NCBI GenBank assembly: GCA_902475025.1
Contig: CABRXX010000017.1
Coordinates: 1 to 53,106, forward strand
DNA: 53,106 bases
DNA from: Merdiplasma sp905207905
Lineage (GTDB): Bacteria; Bacillota; Clostridia; Lachnospirales; Lachnospiraceae
Reading direction: 5' to 3'
The notes beneath the pieces were generated by a model, which was not told where the DNA came from, made no database searches, and worked only from the letters and a program-made list of their open reading frames with translations. Shown here piece after piece: positions 32,417-40,495 of the stretch (position 1 is its first letter; the number at the start of each line of letters is the position of its first letter). A program made the translations under genes and the position numbers.

Positions 32417-33442
32417 ATGGATTACAAGAATGCAGGCGTTGATATTGAAGCTGGTTACAAATCTGTGGAACTGATGAAAGAGCATATCAAAAAAACCATG
32501 CGCCCGGAAGTGCTTACCAATATCGGTGGTTTTTCCGGCGCCTTCTCTATGAGCAAATTCAAGGACATGGAAAAGCCTACTCTGGTGTCCGGTACAGACG
32601 GTGTGGGAACCAAGCTGAAACTGGCTTTCGTAATGGACAAGCATGATACCGTGGGAATCGACTGCGTTGCCATGTGCGTCAATGATATTGCCTGCGCAGG
32701 AGGAGAGCCTCTGTTTTTCCTGGATTATATTGCCTGCGGCAAAAACTATCCGGAAAAGATCGCTCAGATTGTCAGCGGCGTGGCAGAAGGGTGCTGCCAG
32801 TCTGACGCTGCCCTGATCGGAGGCGAGACTGCAGAGATGCCTGGCTTTTATCCGGAGGATGAGTATGATCTGGCTGGATTCGCAGTGGGTGTTGTAGATG
32901 AAAAGGATCTGATCACAGGAAAAGAATTAAAGGATGGGGATGTGCTTCTTGGCATTGCTTCCTCCGGTGTTCACAGCAATGGTTTCTCTCTGGTGAGAAA
33001 GGTGTTCCAGATGGATGAAGCTACCCTGAACACTTATCATGAAGAGCTGGGGAAAACTCTGGGAGAGGCTCTTCTGGCTCCCACTAAGATTTATGTGAAG
33101 GCCCTTCGCAGCGTGCGGGAAGCAGGGGTGCGCATCAAAGGCTGCAGCCACATCACCGGAGGCGGTTTCTACGAGAATGTGCCAAGGATGCTGCCGGAGG
33201 GAGTGCGGGCTGTGATCAAAAAGGACAGCTATCAGGTTCCTGCCATTTTCCGTATGCTGGCAAGAGAGGGGCAGATCGAAGAAGAGATGATGTACAATAC
33301 CTACAATATGGGTATCGGTATGGTAGTGGCAGTGGATGCTGCGGACGCGGAGAAGGCCAAGGCAGCCATTGAGGCAGCCGGAGAGACTGCTTACGTGATC
33401 GGCCGGATCGAGAGCGGAGAAAAAGGAGTTACTTTATGTTAA
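32417..33442 (+). CDS. purM: phosphoribosylformylglycinamidine cyclo-ligase
   Basis: A 341-residue AIR synthetase, the fifth step of purine synthesis, closing the imidazole ring of FGAM with ATP. Recognisable are YKNAGVDIEAGY at the N terminus, LVSGTDGVGTKLKLA, the dimer-interface GIDCVAMCVNDI, IGGETAEMPGFY and the late ITGGGFYENVPRM. AAGGAGG lies 7 nt before ATG 32417. The last codons overlap purN by 7 nt. Confidence 0.96.
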   Translation: MDYKNAGVDIEAGYKSVELMKEHIKKTMRPEVLTNIGGFSGAFSMSKFKDMEKPTLVSGTDGVGTKLKLAFVMDKHDTVGIDCVAMCVNDIACAGGEPLFFLDYIACGKNYPEKIAQIVSGVAEGCCQSDAALIGGETAEMPGFYPEDEYDLAGFAVGVVDEKDLITGKELKDGDVLLGIASSGVHSNGFSLVRKVFQMDEATLNTYHEELGKTLGEALLAPTKIYVKALRSVREAGVRIKGCSHITGGGFYENVPRMLPEGVRAVIKKDSYQVPAIFRMLAREGQIEEEMMYNTYNMGIGMVVAVDAADAEKAKAAIEAAGETAYVIGRIESGEKGVTLC

Positions 33443-34062
33443 AGCTGGCAGTGTTGGTATCCGGAGGAGGCACCAATCTGCAGGCCATCATTGATGCCAT
33501 GGAGTCCGGGGCGATTCAAAATGCAAAGATTGAGTTGGTGATCAGCAATAATAAAAATGCCTATGCTCTGGAACGGGCAGCCAGGCATCAGATTCCTGCC
33601 AGATGCATTTCACCAAGAGATTACAACAGCAGAGAGCAGTTTAATGAGGAGCTTCTGGAGACCCTGCAGAAGGCCCAGGTGGATCTGATCGTGCTGGCAG
33701 GCTGCCTGGTGGTGATTCCGGAAAAGATGGTGGACGCTTTTCCCGGCAAAATTATCAATGTGCATCCGTCCCTGATTCCTTCCTTTTGCGGAACCGGTTT
33801 TTACGGCCTGAAGGTGCATGAGGAAGTTTTAAGGAGAGGCGTGAAAGTGACGGGAGCTACGGTGCATTTTGTGGATAAGGGAACCGATACAGGGCCTATT
33901 ATTCTGCAAAAGGCGGTGGAAGTCCATCCGGGGGATACCCCCAGAGAGCTTCAGCTGCGGGTGATGGAGGAAGCAGAGTGGAAACTTCTGCCCCAGGCGA
34001 TCAATCTGATCGCAGAGGGCAAGGTGAAGATCGATCAGGGACGGGTAACGTTCCTGGAGTGA
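33436..34062 (+). CDS. purN: phosphoribosylglycinamide formyltransferase (folate-dependent)
   Basis: A 208-residue GAR transformylase using 10-formyl-tetrahydrofolate. VLVSGGGTNLQAI binds the GAR phosphate; NVHPSLIPSF contains catalytic Asn108 and His110; FVDKGTDTGPI has the third catalytic residue, Asp151. The ATG lies inside the end of purM, with AAAAGGAG just before, so the two are translationally coupled. Confidence 0.96.
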   Translation: MLKLAVLVSGGGTNLQAIIDAMESGAIQNAKIELVISNNKNAYALERAARHQIPARCISPRDYNSREQFNEELLETLQKAQVDLIVLAGCLVVIPEKMVDAFPGKIINVHPSLIPSFCGTGFYGLKVHEEVLRRGVKVTGATVHFVDKGTDTGPIILQKAVEVHPGDTPRELQLRVMEEAEWKLLPQAINLIAEGKVKIDQGRVTFLE

Positions 34063-34081
34063 GAAATCAAGGAGGCTGGAC

Positions 34082-35359
34082 ATGAAAGTTTTGATTGTGG
34101 GAAGCGGTGGAAGAGAACATGCCCTGGCATGGAAGATCGCCAAGAGTCCTAAAGTAGATAAGATATACTGCGCTCCCGGCAATGGAGGCATTGGGGAGTA
34201 CGCAGAATGTGTGGATATCAAGGCCATGGAATTTGAGAAGCTGGCCTCTTTTGCAAAAGAAAAGCAGATTGACCTTACTGTGGTGGGAATGGATGATCCC
34301 CTGGTAGGGGGCATTGTGGATGTGTTTGAGGCCGAAGGACTGCGAATTTTCGGACCAAGGAAGAACGCAGCGATCCTGGAGGGGTCTAAGGCGTTCTCCA
34401 AAGATCTGATGAAAAAGTATCAGATCCCCACAGCTGCCTATGAAAACTTTGACGATCCCAAGAAGGCTCTGGAGTATCTGGAGACAAAGGCGGAGTTTCC
34501 CATTGTGCTGAAGGCGGACGGCCTGGCTCTGGGAAAAGGAGTTCTGATCTGCAATACCCTTCAGGAGGCAAAAGAAGGGGTAAAGTCCATTATGGAAGAT
34601 AAGCAGTTCGGCTCCGCAGGCAACCGGATGGTTATTGAGGAATTTATGACTGGCCGGGAGGTATCGGTACTGTCCTTTGTGGACGGAAAGACCATTAAAC
34701 CTATGACTTCCGCTCAGGATCACAAGCGGGCAGGAGACGGGGATACCGGGCTGAATACTGGAGGCATGGGAACTTTTTCCCCCAGCCCCTTCTATACAAG
34801 AGAAGTGGAGCAGTTCTGTGAGAACTATATTTTTCAGCCTACCGTGGATGCTATGGCGGCAGAGGGCAGAGAGTTTAAGGGCATCATTTTCTTTGGCCTG
34901 ATGCTGACGGAGAAAGGCCCACGGGTGTTGGAGTATAACGCCAGATTTGGCGATCCGGAGGCCCAGGTGGTGCTGCCCAGGATGAAGAATGATATTGTGG
35001 ATGTGTTTGAAGCCTGTATTGACGGGACACTGGATCAGATTCAGCTGGAGTTTGAGGACAATGCGGCTGTGTGCGTAGTGCTGGCATCCAAAGGGTATCC
35101 GGTAGCCTATGAAAAAGGTTTTGAGATCCGGGGACTGGAGAATATAAAAGAGGAAGAAGGGCGTTACGTCTTTCACGCAGGCAGCGCCTTAAGGGACGGT
35201 CATCTGGTGACCAACGGAGGCCGCGTTCTTGGAGTGACAGCGCTGGGAGAAAATTTGAAAGCTGCCAGAGCCAATGCCTATGAGGCAGTGAAGCTGGTGG
35301 AGTTTGACAACCAATATTATCGGAATGATATTGGAAAGGCCATTGATGAGGCAGAATAG
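34082..35359 (+). CDS. purD: phosphoribosylamine-glycine ligase
   Basis: A 425-residue GAR synthetase, an ATP-grasp enzyme joining glycine to phosphoribosylamine. MKVLIVGSGGREHALAWK is the N-terminal PRA-binding region; the ATP-grasp core shows FPIVLKADGLALGKGV and GREVSVLSFVDG; NARFGDPEAQVVLPRM is the metal-binding end. GGAGG lies 6-7 nt before the ATG, 19 nt after purN. It ends the purE-M-N-D set; purF, purC, purL and purH are not in the window. Confidence 0.96.
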   Translation: MKVLIVGSGGREHALAWKIAKSPKVDKIYCAPGNGGIGEYAECVDIKAMEFEKLASFAKEKQIDLTVVGMDDPLVGGIVDVFEAEGLRIFGPRKNAAILEGSKAFSKDLMKKYQIPTAAYENFDDPKKALEYLETKAEFPIVLKADGLALGKGVLICNTLQEAKEGVKSIMEDKQFGSAGNRMVIEEFMTGREVSVLSFVDGKTIKPMTSAQDHKRAGDGDTGLNTGGMGTFSPSPFYTREVEQFCENYIFQPTVDAMAAEGREFKGIIFFGLMLTEKGPRVLEYNARFGDPEAQVVLPRMKNDIVDVFEACIDGTLDQIQLEFEDNAAVCVVLASKGYPVAYEKGFEIRGLENIKEEEGRYVFHAGSALRDGHLVTNGGRVLGVTALGENLKAARANAYEAVKLVEFDNQYYRNDIGKAIDEAE

Positions 35360-35424
35360 AGTGTATGCGGCGATGGGATATTGAGGAGAGAACACCGCAG
35401 AGATAGAGAAAGGAATTTTGGAAA

Positions 35425-36600
35425 ATGAAAAAGTTTTTGGAAAAGAGCAGATGGTGCATGATGCTGGCCTGTCTTCTGCTTATGCTTTGCAGTGGAACGG
35501 CGCTGGCATCAGAGGATGACAATTCTTTGTCATCCCTTGGAATTCTCACAGAGGGAGCAGTGGTATCCCCTGAGTTTTCCTACAATACCTGGTCCTATGA
35601 AGTAAGGGTTCCGGCAGGGACCAAGGAACTGAGTTTGGATCCCGTTCCTTCCAGTGCAAGCGCTACTATCAGCAGCATCAACGGCACCACCTTGAAGGAA
35701 GACGGCACCGGCTACGTCACCATTACGGTGGCCGCAGGGAACGGAAGTCCCTTTACCTATGAATTGAATGTGGTCTCTGATGCCAGCCTGGCAGGCTCTG
35801 CGCAGGAGACGGAAACAGAGACGGAGACAGAGGCGGAGACGGAAACAGAGACGGAAACGGAGACAGAGGATTCCCGCTATGTGAAGGTGGACAAAAACAC
35901 AATTCAGGAAGCGGAGAATACCATCACAGATTTAAAAGGCGAGATCACCAAATACAAGGATAAGCTCGGCCTGTTTACCAAGATCATGTACGGTTTGATC
36001 GGTCTGGCAGTGATTCTCCTTTTCGTAGTGATCAATCTTCTTCTTCGGAAAAAGGATTTAAAGGCAGAGCTGAATGATTACAGAAGCTATGGTTACACAG
36101 ACAGCAAGGGGGCTGCCAAGGCTCAGAAAAAGGCGGAGAAAAAGCAGGCAAAGGCAGAGCCGATGCGGCCGGGGCAAAGGGGAATACCGCAGAACAGCGT
36201 GCCGGAGAACCAGCCTCCGTTCAGTCAGCAGAACTATCCGAAACAGAGCCGTCCCTCTGTGAAACCGGCTGCTATGCAAAACGGAGCTGCCCAGCAGCAG
36301 GCAGGATTGGATGTACAGCCTCAGAAGTCTCATAAAAAGCCGAAGCAGATGCCTCAGTATCAGGATGAGCAACCCAGGCAGGGACAGCCCGCCAGTCAGA
36401 GCCAGCAGCATGGAGCAGGACAGCCTGTCAGTCAGAGCCAGCAGCACGGAGCAGGACAGTCCGCCAGCCAGGGTCAGCAGCACGGAGCAGGACAGCCTGC
36501 CAGTCAGGAACAGAAAGCAGGCAGACAGTCCAGAAAACAGGACAAGAGCGGTAAAAAGGGCCGCAGCAATGATGTGGAAATTAATATGATTGATCTGTAA
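35425..36600 (+). CDS. single-pass membrane protein with cadherin-like domain and Gln-rich cytoplasmic tail
   Basis: A 391-residue protein: signal peptide 1-28; extracellular cadherin-like beta-sandwich at about 34-117 (starting LSSLGILTEGAVVSPEFS); Glu-Thr linker at 127-150; amphipathic coiled segment at 157-182; membrane helix at 186-207; then a basic tail of 180 residues rich in Gln, Lys and Pro. The tail holds three and a half 12-residue repeats of the type GQPASQSQQHGA. A GGAATTTTGGAAAA region precedes the ATG. It follows purD by 65 bp but has no obvious link to purines. Function unknown; the layout suggests an outer sensor or adhesin domain tied to a cytosolic scaffold. Confidence 0.8.
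   Translation: MKKFLEKSRWCMMLACLLLMLCSGTALASEDDNSLSSLGILTEGAVVSPEFSYNTWSYEVRVPAGTKELSLDPVPSSASATISSINGTTLKEDGTGYVTITVAAGNGSPFTYELNVVSDASLAGSAQETETETETEAETETETETETEDSRYVKVDKNTIQEAENTITDLKGEITKYKDKLGLFTKIMYGLIGLAVILLFVVINLLLRKKDLKAELNDYRSYGYTDSKGAAKAQKKAEKKQAKAEPMRPGQRGIPQNSVPENQPPFSQQNYPKQSRPSVKPAAMQNGAAQQQAGLDVQPQKSHKKPKQMPQYQDEQPRQGQPASQSQQHGAGQPVSQSQQHGAGQSASQGQQHGAGQPASQEQKAGRQSRKQDKSGKKGRSNDVEINMIDL
36382..36525 (+). repeat. 36-bp coding tandem repeat
   Basis: Units at 36382, 36418, 36454 and a diverged fourth at 36490 encode the GQPASQSQQHGA motif. Units differ by only a few bases, so copy number is likely to vary between strains without breaking the frame. Confidence 0.85.
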
Positions 36601-36653
36601 TTCAGATTGCTTGCAGTCAGGTTTTTATGCAAAGGAAGCCGATAGGACATAGG

Positions 36654-36768
36654 GGATATTGCAAAATACCTCCGGGGTATCCTTTCGGGTGATTTTTCTC
36701 CGAAAAATAACGTCTTTTTGGAGAAAAACACACCGAAAATCCACCGGAATTCGTATTTTGCAATATCC
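36654..36768. repeat. palindromic intergenic repeat, copy A
   Basis: 115 bp with perfect 16-bp ends GGATATTGCAAAATAC / GTATTTTGCAATATCC. The inner sequence is also nearly self-complementary (CTCCGGGGTATCC with the CCACCGGAATT side; TTTTTCTCC with GGAGAAAAA), so the whole element folds into one long hairpin. Its reverse complement matches the copy at 46733 and the half copy at 52764. It carries no gene. Confidence 0.85.
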
Positions 36769-36840
36769 TCTTTTTATTTCATAGGAAATTCCGTCTTATG
36801 AAACAAAAATGCTTGGCAGGATCGCACTGCGATGGGCGGA

Positions 36841-36868
36841 GAAGTCTGCGGGCAGACTTCTTTTTTAT
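36841..36868 (+). terminator. intrinsic terminator
   Basis: GAAGTCTG (36841-36848), CGGG loop, CAGACTTC (36853-36860), then TTTTTTAT. It ends transcription from the purD side before the ROK repressor gene. Confidence 0.9.
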
Positions 36869-36967
36869 ATGGAAAAAATGCAAAAAAAGAATAGAAAAAA
36901 GATGAGAAATATATTATGCTAATAGCAACAGAGTTTTTAAAGTACTTTATAAAAGAGGAGAAGGGGA

Positions 36968-38089
36968 ATGGGCGTTAAATTAAACAGCATAGAGGTGAAA
37001 AGACAAAATAGAAAGAGAATATTCAGATATTTGTTAAAAGCAGACACGGTGACAAAACAGGAAATTTCCTTTCAACTTCGTCTGAGTCTGCCTACGGTAA
37101 GTCAGATTCTCAGTGAGCTGGGGGCGGCTGGTTTGGTGTATGAGGCAGGAATGCAGGCATCCAGCGGAGGAAGGCGGGCAGTGACGGTCTGTGCGGATGG
37201 AGAGGCCCGGCTGGCGGCAGGGATTGATATTACAAAGAATCATGTGGATTTCGCAATGATCAATTTGAGAGGAGAGATCCTGGTCAATGAGAGGATGCGG
37301 AAGACTTTTTCGCAGAGTGAAGCCTATGGGTTGGAATTAAAGGAAATGCACCGGGAATTTCTGAAAAAACACCGAATTGATGAGAAGAAGATCACGGGTC
37401 TTGGAGTTTCGCTGCCAGGCATTGTCAGTGAAGATCAGAAGGTGCTGCAGTATTCACATATTTTAGGTTTGAAAGAGCCAATGCCCTTTGGAACCATAGA
37501 CCTGCCTTATGAAATCCGGTTTTTTAATGATGCCACAGCAGCCTGCATGGCTGAGTGCTATACCCATACTGCACCGCCCAGTTTTACTTTTTTATCCTTA
37601 AGTAATTCCGTGGGAGGAGCCACTGTATTTCAGAACCAGATCGTTATGGGGGATAACAGCAGAAGCGGAGAACTGGGGCATATGTGTCTGGTTCCGGGTG
37701 GGCGTCCCTGCTATTGCGGAAAGGCCGGGCATTATGATGCCTATGGATCCGCACTGGTGCTGCTGAATTTAACGAACGGTTCCATGTCAGAATTTTTTGA
37801 ACGTCTGGAAAAGAGGGAGCCGCATTTTGTTCAGGTGTTTGATGAGTATCTGGAATTTCTTGCACTGATGATCTACAATCTGCATATTCAGTCAGATCTG
37901 CCGGTGGTAATCGGGGGATATGTTGGAAGCTATCTGAAGCCTTATGTAAAGATATTGAAGGAAAAGGTGAAAGGGTACAGTATTTTTGAGGAACAAAAGG
38001 AATATATTTATCTTTGCAATTATAATGTAGAGGCGGCTGCAGTGGGAGCGGCCAGATATTTCACAGAAAAGTTTATTGAAAATATCTAA
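36968..38089 (+). CDS. ROK-family transcriptional repressor (NagC/XylR type)
   Basis: A 373-residue protein: winged helix at residues 1-75 (QNRKRIFRYLLK, VTKQEISFQLRLSLPTVSQI) followed by a ROK sugar-binding domain. The zinc-site region reads SGELGHM and PCYCGKAGHYDA, with His where the third Cys of CxCGxxGC is normal. The start follows AGAGGAGAAGG by 7 nt. The next gene is a zinc dehydrogenase whose promoter has a 31-bp palindrome. A related AT-rich near-palindrome (TTTTAAAGTACTTTATAAAA) sits at about 36931-36953 before this gene, suggesting autoregulation. The effector is probably a sugar or its phosphate. Confidence 0.9.
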   Translation: MGVKLNSIEVKRQNRKRIFRYLLKADTVTKQEISFQLRLSLPTVSQILSELGAAGLVYEAGMQASSGGRRAVTVCADGEARLAAGIDITKNHVDFAMINLRGEILVNERMRKTFSQSEAYGLELKEMHREFLKKHRIDEKKITGLGVSLPGIVSEDQKVLQYSHILGLKEPMPFGTIDLPYEIRFFNDATAACMAECYTHTAPPSFTFLSLSNSVGGATVFQNQIVMGDNSRSGELGHMCLVPGGRPCYCGKAGHYDAYGSALVLLNLTNGSMSEFFERLEKREPHFVQVFDEYLEFLALMIYNLHIQSDLPVVIGGYVGSYLKPYVKILKEKVKGYSIFEEQKEYIYLCNYNVEAAAVGAARYFTEKFIENI

Positions 38090-38121
38090 AAAGTACTGTT
38101 GAAAATTGTAAATTCTTCTTA

Positions 38122-38150
38122 TTGAAATTGAAAATATGATTTGTTATAAT
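38122..38150 (+). promoter_or_regulatory. promoter of the zinc dehydrogenase gene
   Basis: TTGAAA (38122-38127), 17-bp spacer, perfect TATAAT (38145-38150). Transcription would begin near 38157, immediately before the palindrome at 38161-38191. Confidence 0.85.
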
Positions 38151-38160
38151 TTGTTCATAA

Positions 38161-38191
38161 GCTACTTTTTAAAATCATTTTAAAAAGTAGC
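38161..38191. promoter_or_regulatory. 31-bp perfect palindrome, likely ROK repressor operator
   Basis: Arms GCTACTTTTTAAAAT and ATTTTAAAAAGTAGC flank a single central base. It lies at about +5 to +35 of the dehydrogenase promoter, so bound repressor would block elongation or clearance. As RNA it would form a weak A-U hairpin with practically no loop, so a DNA-level role is more likely than termination. The next-door ROK repressor is the natural binding partner. Confidence 0.7.
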
Positions 38192-38296
38192 AATTAATAA
38201 AAAAGAAACTGGAGAGGAAAAGAGAGTCGTTCTGTTAGCGTGAACGAAAAATAGATATCCAGTGAAACTGAAAAAGAAGAATGGGAGGAAAAAACA

Positions 38297-39343
38297 ATGG
38301 AAGAAATGATGCTTCAGCAGGTAATGACAGCGCCTAAAAATATTACTTTTCGCAAGATAGCGGTTCCGGAACCAAAAGATCAGGAGGTTCTGGTGAAAAT
38401 TATGAAGATTGGGGTCTGCGGCAGCGATATACACGTTTATCACGGCACCCATCCCTTTACTTCCTACCCGGTGACTCAGGGGCATGAGCTTTCTGCCAAG
38501 ATCGTGAAGTTAGGAAAAGATGTGAAGGGTTTTACGGTTGGTCAGAAAGTTACCATTGAGCCTCAGGTATACTGTGGAGAATGCTATCCCTGCACCCATG
38601 GAAAATATAATCTCTGTGAAGAACTGAAGGTTATGGGCTTCCAGACAACAGGAACAGCCAGCGAATATTTTGCAGTAGATGCCTCCAAGGTAACTCCGCT
38701 GCCGGAAGAAATGACCTATAATGAAGGGGCAATGATCGAGCCGCTGGCAGTGACGGTTCATGCGGCAAAACGGTTCCCGGATCTTAAGGGAGCCAAGGTG
38801 GCAATTTTAGGATGCGGCCCCATCGGGATTCTGTTGGCTCAGTCCTGCAAGGCTTTGGGAGCAGCAGAAGTACTGATCACAGACGTGTCGGATTATCGTC
38901 TCTCTCTGGCTCAGAAGTGCGGCGTGGATCATGCTTATAATACAACAAAAATAGATTTCGGCGATGCCATGGTAGAAGCATTTGGGAAAGACAAGGCAGA
39001 TGTGATCTATGACTGTGCAGGAAATGATATTACCATGGGACAGGCCATCAAATATGCTCGGAAGGGAAGCACCATCATTCTGGTAGCGGTATTTGGCAAG
39101 ATGGCGAATGTAGATTTGGCTGTTCTCAATGACCACGAGTTGGATCTCAATACTACGATGATGTATCGTCATGAGGATTATGTGGATGCTATTCGGTTGG
39201 TGAATGAGAAGAAGATCCAGTTAAAGCCTCTGATGACAAAGCACTTTGCGTTTGAGGATTACCAGAAGGCTTATGAGTACATCGATGCGAATAAAGAAAT
39301 CTGTATGAAGGTGCTGATCGATGTAGATCCTTCCGAGGAATAG
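38297..39343 (+). CDS. zinc-dependent sugar alcohol / alcohol dehydrogenase
   Basis: A 348-residue medium-chain dehydrogenase. Catalytic zinc: Cys41 (GVCGSDIH) and His63-Glu64 (QGHE). Structural zinc: Cys93, Cys96, Cys99 and Cys107 (YCGECYPCTHGKYNLC). NAD-binding AILGCGPIGILLAQ follows. The overall look is of the sorbitol, xylitol, L-iditol or threonine dehydrogenase group, oxidising a secondary alcohol with NAD(P). GGGAGG lies 8-9 nt before the ATG. A single-gene unit with its own promoter and terminator, divergent in nothing but controlled, I infer, by the adjacent ROK repressor. Exact substrate unknown. Confidence 0.88.
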   Translation: MEEMMLQQVMTAPKNITFRKIAVPEPKDQEVLVKIMKIGVCGSDIHVYHGTHPFTSYPVTQGHELSAKIVKLGKDVKGFTVGQKVTIEPQVYCGECYPCTHGKYNLCEELKVMGFQTTGTASEYFAVDASKVTPLPEEMTYNEGAMIEPLAVTVHAAKRFPDLKGAKVAILGCGPIGILLAQSCKALGAAEVLITDVSDYRLSLAQKCGVDHAYNTTKIDFGDAMVEAFGKDKADVIYDCAGNDITMGQAIKYARKGSTIILVAVFGKMANVDLAVLNDHELDLNTTMMYRHEDYVDAIRLVNEKKIQLKPLMTKHFAFEDYQKAYEYIDANKEICMKVLIDVDPSEE

Positions 39344-39397
39344 AGAAGGAATAAAGAAAAAAATAAGAACATCTCTTGAATAAAAACGAAAAGGCAG

Positions 39398-39441
39398 AAA
39401 TAGGAAGTACAGATAGGTAACTTCCTATTTTTGTTTTTTTT
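39398..39441 (+). terminator. intrinsic terminator of the dehydrogenase gene
   Basis: AAATAGGAAGT (39398-39408) and ACTTCCTATTT (39420-39430) with an 11-nt loop, then TTGTTTTTTT. Confidence 0.9.
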
Positions 39442-39559
39442 AGATGGCGGATGGCCTAATATTCTACTAGAAAATAGGAAATTCTGGTCAGGAATTGACG
39501 AATATGCTAAACTATAGAAATAAAAAGAGGGGCAGAATATGTCCAGGGAGGAGCGGAAA

Positions 39560-40003
39560 ATGATTAAGGTAGGGATTGGAGTTATGATTTTGGATGGAAA
39601 TCGCATTCTTCTGGGACACAGAACTCCCAACGCTAAGGATACAGGCGGGATTTATCAGCCCGGTTCCTGGGCACTGCCGGGAGGGAAGCAGGAGGAAAAT
39701 GAGACCATTTTTGAGGGAGCTATCCGAGAGGTGAAGGAGGAGACGAACCTGGATATCCAGGGACTGGAGGTTTTCGGCGCTTCAGATGATATTCAGCCGG
39801 GAAAGCATTTTGTGACTATCTGGGTGATTGCAAGCGGATGGAAGGGAGAATTGAAGGTGATGGAGCCGGAGAAACAGGATTTCTGGAACTGGTTTGATTT
39901 GTCAGAGCTGCCGGAAAATCTTTATGCTCCGTCGGAGAAATTTATAAACGCGTATTTAGAGCGGTATGCTTCGGAGCAGTGTGCAGCTGCGGCCGGGCGC
40001 TGA
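39560..40003 (+). CDS. NUDIX hydrolase
   Basis: A 147-residue NUDIX protein. The box is intact: GGKQEENETIFEGAIREV followed by KEETNL, fitting Gx5Ex7REUxEExGU apart from the usual final Gly, which is Asn here. The N-terminal IKVGIGVMILDGNRILLG is the standard first strand pair. It probably hydrolyses a nucleoside diphosphate derivative, such as an oxidised or non-canonical dNTP. ATG 39560 with GGAGG 8 nt upstream; ATG 39539, seven codons earlier, also has an AGGGG and cannot be excluded. It is a single gene. Confidence 0.88.
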   Translation: MIKVGIGVMILDGNRILLGHRTPNAKDTGGIYQPGSWALPGGKQEENETIFEGAIREVKEETNLDIQGLEVFGASDDIQPGKHFVTIWVIASGWKGELKVMEPEKQDFWNWFDLSELPENLYAPSEKFINAYLERYASEQCAAAAGR

Positions 40004-40035
40004 AGAGAGGAAAAAGGGGATCCATATTTCTGCCC

Positions 40036-40078
40036 TTGACACCTGCCTCTTACATTTGTTATATTGTTCCTAGAACAA
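40036..40078 (+). promoter_or_regulatory. promoter and operator of the gntR-clpC operon
   Basis: TTGACA (40036-40041), 18-bp spacer, TATATT (40060-40065). A 15-bp palindrome TTGTTCCTAGAACAA (40064-40078) overlaps the -10 and start site. This spacing fits repression by the GntR protein encoded next. No CtsR heptad repeat is seen. Confidence 0.8.
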
Positions 40079-40112
40079 AAGCATTGCTAAAGAGGAAAAG
40101 GAGGCGCCGCTT

Positions 40113-40493
40113 ATGATCATAAAGATTGATTTTCAAAGCGATGAGGCCATATATATGCAGCTGCGTAATCAGATCATCATGGGGATTGCCACATCTACGC
40201 TGCGGGAGGGAGATACTCTTCCATCGGTGCGGCAGCTGGCAGATGATATCGGGATCAATATGCACACAGTGAATAAAGCCTATGCAGTGCTGCGTCAGGA
40301 AGGGTTTGTCACCATTGACCGACGCAAAGGGGCGGTGGTATCTCTGGAGGTGGATAAGAATCAGGCGCTTACGGAGATGAAGAGAAAGCTGCGGGTGGCG
40401 CTGGCCAAGGCCAGCTGTCACAATATCACCAGGGCGGAAGTACACCGTCTGGTGGATGAGATTTTTTCAGAGTATGAGACACAGGAGGATTGA
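40113..40493 (+). CDS. GntR-family regulator (YtrA type), first gene of the clpC operon
   Basis: A 126-residue protein: winged helix with EAIYMQLRNQIIMGI, LPSVRQLADDIGINMHTV and YAVLRQEGFVTIDRRKGAVV, then a short helical tail of about 50 residues, as in the YtrA subgroup, which has no ligand domain. GGAGG lies about 11 nt before the ATG. It ends 2 nt before the clpC start. YtrA-type repressors usually control ABC transporter operons and respond to cell-envelope stress; here the target looks to be clpC itself. Confidence 0.9.
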   Translation: MIIKIDFQSDEAIYMQLRNQIIMGIATSTLREGDTLPSVRQLADDIGINMHTVNKAYAVLRQEGFVTIDRRKGAVVSLEVDKNQALTEMKRKLRVALAKASCHNITRAEVHRLVDEIFSEYETQED

Positions 40494-40495
40494 AG

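Noticed and set aside
36058..36483. 141-codon minus-strand frame opposite the Gln-rich tail
   Set aside because: It is the shadow of the 36-bp repeats; the leucine-rich product is the complement of the Gln codons.
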